Below, piece by piece: positions 6,294 to 12,598 of a stretch of 13,641 bases of DNA (position 1 is its first letter; each line of letters opens with the position of its first letter). The translations under genes and the position numbers were made by a program. Under the pieces are notes generated by a model, which was given only the letters and a program-made list of their open reading frames with translations, was not told the origin of the DNA and made no database searches. The DNA is from Helicobacteraceae bacterium (GTDB lineage: Bacteria; Campylobacterota; Campylobacteria; Campylobacterales; SZUA-545), in contig JAITEA010000174.1 in the NCBI GenBank assembly GCA_031282285.1, positions 1 through 13,641 of the forward strand. The letters run 5' to 3'.

Positions 6294-7589
6294 ATGAAAC
6301 AACGGCTTATCGCGCTCGCGTCGTTCGCGGTCGTCGCGCTCGCCTCTCTCGGGCTTTACGGCACGCTCGAAGCGAAGAGCGGCAATTACGAAACGGCGCG
6401 GCTTAGCGCCTTTGAGAAGTTTACGCGGGTCGTCAATACCGTCGAAAAGTACTATGTCGATCCCGTCGATATCGACACGGTGATTCAGAAGGCGCTGGAC
6501 GGTATGCTCTCAAACCTTGACGCGCATTCGGGCTATCTGGAGTCCAAGCAGTACAAGGATATGAACGACAAGATGCAAGCCGAGTTCGGCGGGCTTGGCA
6601 TCACGGTGAGTATGCGCGACGGCGCGCTGACGGTGGAGGCGCCTATGGAGGGCACGCCCGCCGACAGGGCTGGCATCGAGAGCGGCGATATTATTCTCAA
6701 GATCGACGAGAAATCGACGATCGGTATGAATATCGACGAGGCGGTCAATCTTATGCGCGGCAAGCCCGGCACCGGCGTCAAGCTCACGATCGTGCGCAAG
6801 GGCGCGGAAAAGCCGCTGGAGATGCCGATCGTGCGCGCTATCATCAAAGTTCAGTCGGTGTACGCCAAAACCTACAACGACGATGTATTGTATCTGCGCG
6901 TCGTCAGCTTTGATAAAAATGTCGCCGCGTCGCTGAAAAGGGAGATCGCCGCCAACAAGAGCAAGATCAAAGGCGTCGTGTTAGACCTCCGCAACAACGC
7001 GGGCGGTTTGATGGATCAGGCGGTAAAAACGACCGATCTGTTTATCGACAAAGGGATTATCGTATCGCAAAAGGGGCGCGTGGAGAGCGAAAATCAGGTC
7101 TTTCACGCCAGCAAATCGGGCAGTCTGACCGACGCGCCGATGGTCGTGCTGGTAAACGGCGGCAGCGCCTCGGCAAGCGAGATCGTCAGCGGCAGCCTGC
7201 AAGATCACAAGCGCGCCGTTATCGTCGGCGAAAAAACCTTCGGCAAAGGCAGCGTACAGGTCGTTCTGCCGCTTGACGGAGGCGACGCGATCCGCTTGAC
7301 CATCGCCAGATACTACCTGCCCAGCGGTCGCAGCATTCAGGCTACGGGTATCGTCCCCGATGTAGAAGTTAAGCGCGTCAGCGTCAAAGAGATAGAAAAC
7401 GAGTTCGAGATCAAAGAGTCGCAGCTAAAAGGACATCTCGAGGCGCAGCTTGATATGACGGGCGGCGAGAAAAAGAAAAACGATCGCAAAGAGGATCAAA
7501 GCGTCATCACCGACGCGCAGCTAAACGCCGATTATCAGTTGAAAACGGCGCTGGGGATTTTGCGCGGGCTGATTGTGGTAAGAAATTAA
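6294..7589 (+). CDS. ctpA: S41-family C-terminal processing protease
   Basis: This is a periplasmic serine protease of the CtpA/Prc type that cleaves proteins near their C-termini, typically in envelope quality control or wall-enzyme turnover. The 431 residues start with a signal or anchor helix (about 4-22). A helical lead region with YYVDPVD follows, then a PDZ domain (about 95-180, FGGLGITV, AGIESGDIILKID) and the S41 catalytic core. The Ser-Lys dyad is in place: GGSASASEI at 289-297, with Ser293 as the likely nucleophile, and FGKGSVQ at 316-322 with Lys318. A lysine-rich segment near 392-399 precedes a short C-terminal helix. GGAG lies 7 bases before the ATG. It heads an operon with the purine genes, an arrangement I associate with Campylobacterota; the protein has no known purine role. 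Confidence 0.92.
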   Translation: MKQRLIALASFAVVALASLGLYGTLEAKSGNYETARLSAFEKFTRVVNTVEKYYVDPVDIDTVIQKALDGMLSNLDAHSGYLESKQYKDMNDKMQAEFGGLGITVSMRDGALTVEAPMEGTPADRAGIESGDIILKIDEKSTIGMNIDEAVNLMRGKPGTGVKLTIVRKGAEKPLEMPIVRAIIKVQSVYAKTYNDDVLYLRVVSFDKNVAASLKREIAANKSKIKGVVLDLRNNAGGLMDQAVKTTDLFIDKGIIVSQKGRVESENQVFHASKSGSLTDAPMVVLVNGGSASASEIVSGSLQDHKRAVIVGEKTFGKGSVQVVLPLDGGDAIRLTIARYYLPSGRSIQATGIVPDVEVKRVSVKEIENEFEIKESQLKGHLEAQLDMTGGEKKKNDRKEDQSVITDAQLNADYQLKTALGILRGLIVVRN

Positions 7590-7604
7590 GCTAGGATCTA
7601 TACG

Positions 7605-8321
7605 ATGGAAAAAAAAGAGCTGATATACGAAGGCAAAGGTAAAAAGCTGTTCGCCACCGGCGATAGCGCGTTGCTGATCGCCGAGTTCAAAGACGATCTG
7701 ACCGCGTTCAACGCGCAGAAAAAATCGCAAGAAAAGGGAAAGGGCGCGTTAAACGCCGCGATCAGCGCGAAGCTGTTTGAGCTGCTGGAGCGAAATGGCG
7801 TGGCTACGCATCTGATCAAACGGCTGGACGAAACCGATCATCTGATCAAAAAGACGCGGATTATTCCGATCGAGGTCGTCGTCCGCAATATCGCTACGGG
7901 AAGCCTGACCAAACGGCTTGGGATAGCCGAAGGGACCAAACTGCCCTTTACGCTCGTCGAGTTTTACTACAAAAACGACGATCTGGGCGATCCGCTCCTG
8001 AACGACGAACACGCCCTGCTAATGAATCTCGCCAACGAAAAGGAGCTAACAGCGCTCAAGAGGCTCGCGCGCAAGATCAACGATATTTTGCTGCCGTTTT
8101 TTGAGTCGGTTCGGCTGAAGCTGGTGGATTTCAAGGTCGAGTTCGGGCGCGACGAAAAAGGCGCTATCTTGCTTGCCGACGAGATCAGCCCCGATAGCTG
8201 CCGCTTCTGGGACGCGCTTAGCGGCGAGAAGCTCGACAAGGATCGTTTCCGTCAGGATTTGGGCGGCGTAAAGGTCGCCTACGAAGAGGTGCTAAAGCGC
8301 GTTCAAGAGGCTTTGCGATGA
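7605..8321 (+). CDS. purC: Phosphoribosylaminoimidazole-succinocarboxamide synthase
   Basis: SAICAR synthetase joins aspartate to CAIR using ATP, a step of de novo purine synthesis in the cytoplasm. The 238-residue product is full length. It begins with the ATP-binding [10 protein letters not shown] (7-16). [13 protein letters not shown] (28-40) follows, then the glycine-rich [11 protein letters not shown] (44-54), the family signature [15 protein letters not shown] (87-101) and the C-terminal motif [13 protein letters not shown] (191-203). AGGA lies about 8 bases before the ATG. The gene starts 15 bp after the protease and overlaps purS by 4 bp (ATGA), so the pair is translationally coupled. 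Confidence 0.97.
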   Translation: MEKKELIYEGKGKKLFATGDSALLIAEFKDDLTAFNAQKKSQEKGKGALNAAISAKLFELLERNGVATHLIKRLDETDHLIKKTRIIPIEVVVRNIATGSLTKRLGIAEGTKLPFTLVEFYYKNDDLGDPLLNDEHALLMNLANEKELTALKRLARKINDILLPFFESVRLKLVDFKVEFGRDEKGAILLADEISPDSCRFWDALSGEKLDKDRFRQDLGGVKVAYEEVLKRVQEALR

Positions 8322-8560
8322 AGGCGATCGTCAATGTGTTTTTGAAAGATGGCATCTTGGACCCGCAGGGCAAGGCGACGCGCCACGCGCTTTTGACGCT
8401 GGGCTTTTCGGGCGTTATCGACGCGCGCGTGGGCAAACGGATCGTTTTGAAGCTCGACGCGGAGACGATCGCGCAAGCCGAAGAGCAAGCCGACAAGATG
8501 GCAAAAGAGCTGCTCGTCAATAGCGTGATCGAAGATTACTCGATCGATATAGAGCCATGA
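8318..8560 (+). CDS. purS: Phosphoribosylformylglycinamidine synthase subunit PurS
   Basis: PurS is the small non-catalytic subunit of the three-part FGAM synthase. It bridges PurL and PurQ and helps pass ammonia between them. The 80-residue product has the usual size and alpha/beta ferredoxin-like pattern: [19 protein letters not shown] at the start, then [17 protein letters not shown] and [14 protein letters not shown] ending ([15 protein letters not shown]). It overlaps purC and purQ by 4 bp at each end (ATGA), which favours balanced production of the complex. The large subunit gene purL is not in the window. Confidence 0.95.
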   Translation: MKAIVNVFLKDGILDPQGKATRHALLTLGFSGVIDARVGKRIVLKLDAETIAQAEEQADKMAKELLVNSVIEDYSIDIEP

Positions 8561-9231
8561 CCGTAGCCATTTTGGTATTCCCGGGCTCCAACTGCGATCG
8601 CGACACGGCGCGCGCCTTCGAGCGCGCCGGCGCCAAGAGCGTTATCGTCCGCCACGACGAAACCGAACTGCCGCAAAAAACCGATCTGGTCGTCCTCCCG
8701 GGCGGCTTTAGCTACGGCGATTATCTAAGGTGCGGCGCGATCGCGCGTTTCGCGCCGATTATGAAAGAGCTCGCGGCGTTTGCTAAAAGCGGCGGGCGGA
8801 TTGTCGGTATATGCAACGGCTTTCAGATTCTGCTGGAAGCGAAACTGCTCCCGGGCGCGATGCTTGGCAACGAAAATCTGCGCTTTATCAGCCGCGAAAC
8901 CTCGCTAAAGGTCGCGAGCGTCAATAACCCGTTTCTGTCCAAGTTCAAACCCGCGCAGATTCTCTCGATGCCGATCGCGCACGCCGAAGGCGCGTACTAT
9001 ATCGATCCCGACGGGCTGAAAGAGCTTTACGATAACGATCAGATCGCGCTGACCTACTGCGACAAAGAGGGCGCGGATATCAATATCAACGGCGCGATCA
9101 GCTCCATAGCGGGCATATTTAATAAAGAGAAAAATATATTCGCGCTGATGCCGCACCCAGAGCGCGCCGCGAGCGTTTTCGGCGCGGATAACGACGGGCT
9201 TGCGTTGATCAAAAACGCGCTGGAGTTTTAG
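8557..9231 (+). CDS. purQ: Phosphoribosylformylglycinamidine synthase subunit PurQ
   Basis: PurQ is the class I glutamine amidotransferase subunit of FGAM synthase; it releases ammonia from glutamine for use by PurL. The 224 residues fit the stand-alone PurQ family. FPGSNCDRDT (8-17) opens the protein and VLPGGFSYGDYLRCGA (46-61) follows. The nucleophile elbow is GICNGFQIL at 84-92 with Cys86. The triad is completed by His200 and Glu202 in MPHPERA (198-204). The start overlaps purS by 4 bp. It ends 2 bp before the next gene. Confidence 0.97.
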   Translation: MTVAILVFPGSNCDRDTARAFERAGAKSVIVRHDETELPQKTDLVVLPGGFSYGDYLRCGAIARFAPIMKELAAFAKSGGRIVGICNGFQILLEAKLLPGAMLGNENLRFISRETSLKVASVNNPFLSKFKPAQILSMPIAHAEGAYYIDPDGLKELYDNDQIALTYCDKEGADININGAISSIAGIFNKEKNIFALMPHPERAASVFGADNDGLALIKNALEF

Positions 9232-9233
9232 CG

Positions 9234-10310
9234 ATGCGGTTAGCGCTGGCGGCGTTGTTGTTTGCGATCGCGCTCTTTGCCGACAACGAGGGCTATCAGC
9301 CCAAGATCATCTACGTAACCGCCGAGGCGCCAAGCGCGTCGCTGTATGTCGGGCAGGTGGTCGGGATCGTCTATAACGCCGTTATCACCGAGCGCTACTT
9401 TGAGCGGATCGAGACGAGAATTGGCGGCGACGACAACGGCACGGGCATAAAGCGCCTGAGCGCCAATCCCAGCTGGTTGCGCGTCGACGAAAACCGCCGC
9501 CGTATGACGATCTACTATCAGATCGTCGCGCCCAGAGCGGTATTTCCGAAGGTCGAAACCGAGATCACGCTGCTTAACGGCGATAAAGATATAGCGATCG
9601 CGGCGCCTATCAGGATCGGCGCGTCTAGGGTAAACGCCAATCCGCAGTTTTGCGGCGTTATCGCCAGCGATCTGAAGGTAATCTCCTACAAGGTCGAGCG
9701 CTACAGCGACGCGCAGAACATTCTGGCGATGGAGCTGCAAGGCGAGACGTCCAATCTCGACAAGTTTTCGCTTTCCATAGCGCAGGAGCAGGGCGTAGAT
9801 TCGAGCGACAACAAACTACCCACGACCAAAGCCTACTACTACGCGATCATCCCGCCGACGCTTAACGAGATCGCGTTTAACTATTTCAATCCCGCAAGCG
9901 GCGATTTTAAGCGAATCGAGCTTGCGTTTGATCTAAGCGGCATAGAACGCAAAAGCGACGCCAATCTGGAGATCAACCCCAACAAGCGATCGTTTCCGTG
10001 GCTGAATACGCTGGCGCTTTCGTTTCTGTCGATCGTGCTGATTGGCGTATCTATCAAGACGCGCAAAATTGCCTTTTTGGGCGCGGCGGCGATCGCCGTC
10101 GCGGTGATTTTATGGCTCGCGTTGCGCCAAGAGGAGATAGCGATCAAAACTGGCGCGCCGATCAGATTGCTGCCTATCGCCACGAGTACGATCTTTTACA
10201 TAACCGATCATCCTATTCAGGCTACGATCCTCAAAGACAAAAAAGAGTACATCAAAATACTGCTGCCCGACGAAAAGATAGGCTGGGTCAAAAAAGAGGA
10301 AACCCAATAA
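9234..10310 (+). CDS. Exported membrane-anchored protein with C-terminal SH3-like domain, BatD-like architecture
   Basis: I know of no characterised function. The 358-residue product has a cleavable-looking signal peptide (about 1-16). A beta-rich periplasmic region (about 20-250) follows, with one Cys at 140. Two closely spaced membrane helices (about 256-273 and 279-297) come next. A C-terminal segment of about 55 residues resembles a bacterial SH3 fold (GAPIRLLPIATS, then ATILKDKKEYIKILLPDEKI and GWVKKEE). The beta-rich exported region followed by membrane helices recalls BatD/aerotolerance-type proteins, but the match is loose. With two membrane helices the SH3-like part would return to the periplasm. 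The ATG is 2 bp after purQ, so it is almost certainly transcribed with the purine genes. I recall similar proteins after purQ in other Campylobacterota. A wall-linked role is a guess. Confidence 0.75.
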   Translation: MRLALAALLFAIALFADNEGYQPKIIYVTAEAPSASLYVGQVVGIVYNAVITERYFERIETRIGGDDNGTGIKRLSANPSWLRVDENRRRMTIYYQIVAPRAVFPKVETEITLLNGDKDIAIAAPIRIGASRVNANPQFCGVIASDLKVISYKVERYSDAQNILAMELQGETSNLDKFSLSIAQEQGVDSSDNKLPTTKAYYYAIIPPTLNEIAFNYFNPASGDFKRIELAFDLSGIERKSDANLEINPNKRSFPWLNTLALSFLSIVLIGVSIKTRKIAFLGAAAIAVAVILWLALRQEEIAIKTGAPIRLLPIATSTIFYITDHPIQATILKDKKEYIKILLPDEKIGWVKKEETQ

Positions 10311-10342
10311 CGCCATCAAATCGCCAAAGGCGCAACGCTCAA

Positions 10343-10348
10343 TATAAT
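10343..10348 (+). promoter_or_regulatory. -10 box of the first glycosyltransferase gene
   Basis: A perfect TATAAT in the 56 bp gap after the SH3-like gene. Transcription would start near 10355, followed at once by AAGG (10357-10360) and the GTG at 10367, giving a very short leader. Confidence 0.5.
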
Positions 10349-10366
10349 TAGATTATAAGGCGGGGA

Positions 10367-11503
10367 GTGGAAAACGAAAGGATTGCGATTTTTGCTTCCG
10401 CGTTAAATCGCGGCGGCGCCGAGCGGCAATTGGTCGCGCTCGCCAAAGGGCTGAAGCGGCTTGGCAAAGAGGTCGCGGTCGTTATCTACTATGATCGCGG
10501 CGCATTCGATCAAGAGCTAATCGACGCGGGCGTAGATATTTTTTATCTGCGCAAAAAACTTGGCGTCTGGCGGCTGCCTTTGGCGCTTATCAGGCTGGCA
10601 AAGCTGCTGAGATCGCTTAACGCGCGCGCGATCTATTCGTTTCTGGACGCTCCAAATATTATGACCGCGCTATTAAAACCTTTTTTGAAAAATACGCGCT
10701 TAATCTGGAGCATACGGGCGACGGTTAATAACGAGTACGGTCTGCTTAGCCGTATTGTCGGCAAGATTGAGGCGTCGCTTAGCCCCTCAAGCGATCTCAT
10801 CATCGCCAACTCGAACGCGGGCAAAGCGCTGTATATTCAAAAAGGCTTTCCTAAAGATAAAATAATCGTTATAGAAAACGGGATCGATACCGATCGCTTT
10901 AACTACGACGAAGCGGGGGCTAAGCGATTTCGATCTGAGTTTAATATCAAAGATAGCGAACGGATCGTCTTGTTAGCCGCAAGACTTGATATTATGAAAG
11001 ATCATCCAAACTTCCTTAAAGCTTGCGTCATATTAAATCAAACGCATAACGATCTAAGGTTTATCTGCGTAGGGGGAGGCGATCAGAGCTATCTTGACGA
11101 ACTGATCGCTTTAAGCCGGACGCTTAAGATCGCGGATAAAACGATCTTTACCGGTCCTAGAGACGATATGGCGGCGGTTTGCTCCTCCGCCGCCGTTTCC
11201 GCCTCCGCCTCCGCTTTCGGAGAAGGCTTTAGCAACACAATAGCCGAATCGATGGCGTGCGGAACGATCTGCGCCGTTACCGACGTGGGCGATAGCGCTA
11301 AGATTGTGGGCGATCTTGGTTTTATCGCGCCTCCTAAAGAGCCTAAAGCCTTAGCGGAGGCGATCGAGAAGGCTTTGATCAGATCGCGAAACGATCCAAA
11401 TCTTAGAGCCAAGATCAGAGCGAGCATAGTCGATCGCTTTAGCTTGGATAAGATGATAAGCGGGAGCGAGGAGGCGCTTTTGGGCGCGGCGCTCCGCGAT
11501 TAG
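10367..11503 (+). CDS. GT4-family glycosyltransferase, copy 1
   Basis: This is a retaining GT-B glycosyltransferase that probably adds a sugar from a nucleotide donor to a surface glycan (LPS, capsule or glycoprotein). Donor and acceptor cannot be told from sequence. Of 378 residues, the N-terminal half (about 1-165) opens with IAIFASALNRGGAERQLVAL. The C-terminal donor domain has AARLDIMKDH (204-213), FICVGGGDQ (232-240), and GEGFSNTIAESMACGT (285-300) with the EX7E pair Glu286 and Glu294, then TDVGDSAKIVGD. Just before that motif (272-283) the usual hydrophobic strand is replaced by a Ser/Ala run encoded by a TCCGCC repeat. The start is GTG with AAGG 6 bases upstream. It is less GC-rich than the purine genes by eye. 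Its 3' half is almost identical to the second copy after recA. Confidence 0.9.
   Translation: MENERIAIFASALNRGGAERQLVALAKGLKRLGKEVAVVIYYDRGAFDQELIDAGVDIFYLRKKLGVWRLPLALIRLAKLLRSLNARAIYSFLDAPNIMTALLKPFLKNTRLIWSIRATVNNEYGLLSRIVGKIEASLSPSSDLIIANSNAGKALYIQKGFPKDKIIVIENGIDTDRFNYDEAGAKRFRSEFNIKDSERIVLLAARLDIMKDHPNFLKACVILNQTHNDLRFICVGGGDQSYLDELIALSRTLKIADKTIFTGPRDDMAAVCSSAAVSASASAFGEGFSNTIAESMACGTICAVTDVGDSAKIVGDLGFIAPPKEPKALAEAIEKALIRSRNDPNLRAKIRASIVDRFSLDKMISGSEEALLGAALRD
10415..10473 (+). repeat. 5' shared block of the glycosyltransferase pair, copy 1
   Basis: About 59 bp encoding GGAERQLVALAKGLKRLGKE, matched at 12650-12708 with about three synonymous differences. Identity falls sharply on the 3' side. 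Confidence 0.8.
10781..11409 (+). repeat. Large direct repeat, glycosyltransferase 3' half, copy 1
   Basis: It matches 13016-13641 with about 31 mismatches outside the simple repeat by hand count (about 95%) and one 3 bp length difference. The last roughly 90 bases are identical. The left border is sharp, at AGCCCCTCAAGCGATCT. The right border lies beyond the window in copy 2. Confidence 0.9.
11183..11215 (+). repeat. TCC/GCC simple repeat in copy 1
   Basis: These eleven codons are all Ser or Ala except one Val. They include three hexamer units of TCCGCC at 11198-11215, the last with one change. They occupy the same protein position as the TCT tract of the second copy. Confidence 0.8.
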
Positions 11504-11525
11504 CCGATAATTTAATCGCCCTTCC

Positions 11526-11531
11526 TATAAG
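11526..11531 (+). promoter_or_regulatory. -10 candidate of recA
   Basis: TATAAG lies 35 bp before the recA ATG in the 57 bp gap after copy 1 of the glycosyltransferase. It is one base off consensus. I see no clear LexA-type box, consistent with the lack of LexA in most Campylobacterota. Confidence 0.35.
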
Positions 11532-11560
11532 ATACGCCAAACTCACACGAAAGGTTTTCA

Positions 11561-12598
11561 ATGCCTATTAACGCCGAGAAGCAAAAGGCGCTTGACGCCG
11601 CGATTAAGGCGATCGACAGAAACTTTGGCAAAGGAACGCTGATCAAGATGGGCGACAAGCCCGTCGAGGCGATCGAAGCTATCAGCACGGGTAGCTTGGG
11701 GTTAGACCTCGCGCTTGGCATCGGCGGCGTTCCAAGAGGCAGGATTATCGAGATATTCGGACACGAAAGCGGCGGCAAAACCACGCTGGCGCTTCAGATT
11801 GTGGCGCAGGCGCAGAAAAAGGGCGGGATATGCGCCTTTATCGACGCGGAACACGCGCTAGATATTAAATACGCCGGCGCTCTGGGCGTGGACGTGGAGA
11901 ACCTGCTCGTAAGCCAGCCCGATTACGGCGAACAGGCGCTGGATATCGTGGAGACCATCTCGCGCAGCGGCGCAATCGACGTGATCGTGATCGACAGCGT
12001 AGCCGCGCTAACGCCCAAAAAGGAGATCGAGGGCGAGATGGGCGACGCGCAGGTCGGGCTTCAGGCGAGGCTGATGAGTCAGGCGCTGAGGAAACTGACG
12101 GGCGTGGTGCATAAGATGAACGCTACTGTGATTTTTATCAACCAAGTGCGAATGAAGATCGGCGCGATCGGCTACGGCAACCCCGAAACCACGACGGGCG
12201 GCAACGCGCTGAAGTTTTACGCCAGCGTCCGCATCGACATCAGGCGCATTCAGACGCTAAAACAGGGCGAAGACTCTATCGGCAACCGCGTCAAGGCGAA
12301 GGTGGTCAAAAACAAGGTGGCGCCGCCCTTCAAAAGCGCCGAGTTTGACATTATGTTTGGCGAGGGCATCAGCAAAGAGGGCGAGCTGATCGATTACGGC
12401 GTGAAGCTCGATCTGATCGACAAATCCGGCACTTGGCTAAGCTATAAAGATACCAAACTCGGGCAGGGCAGAGAGAAAGCCAAAGCCTATCTGAAGGAAA
12501 ATCCAGAGCTTGTCGCCAAAATCGAGGATGAGATCAAATCGCTGGCGGGCTTTGATCTGCCCGAACTTGACGGCGAAGAGGCGATCGCGGAAGAGTAG
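11561..12598 (+). CDS. recA: Recombinase RecA
   Basis: RecA forms ATP-dependent filaments on single-stranded DNA for strand exchange in homologous recombination and repair. The 345-residue product is full length. An N-terminal helix is followed by the Walker A motif GHESGGKT (67-74; the common form is GPESSGKT, so two inner residues differ but G, K and T are kept). FIDAEHAL (93-100) holds Glu97, [10 protein letters not shown] (141-150) is Walker B, and NQVRMK (195-199 region) with [14 protein letters not shown] is loop L2. [15 protein letters not shown] (216-230) and the acidic C-terminus [11 protein letters not shown] complete it. L2 is one residue longer than the E. coli form (GVMFGN), as I recall for Helicobacter RecA. 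AAGG lies 6 bases before the ATG. In Campylobacter and Helicobacter the next gene is usually eno, as I recall; here it is a glycosyltransferase with no gap. Confidence 0.97.
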   Translation: MPINAEKQKALDAAIKAIDRNFGKGTLIKMGDKPVEAIEAISTGSLGLDLALGIGGVPRGRIIEIFGHESGGKTTLALQIVAQAQKKGGICAFIDAEHALDIKYAGALGVDVENLLVSQPDYGEQALDIVETISRSGAIDVIVIDSVAALTPKKEIEGEMGDAQVGLQARLMSQALRKLTGVVHKMNATVIFINQVRMKIGAIGYGNPETTTGGNALKFYASVRIDIRRIQTLKQGEDSIGNRVKAKVVKNKVAPPFKSAEFDIMFGEGISKEGELIDYGVKLDLIDKSGTWLSYKDTKLGQGREKAKAYLKENPELVAKIEDEIKSLAGFDLPELDGEEAIAEE

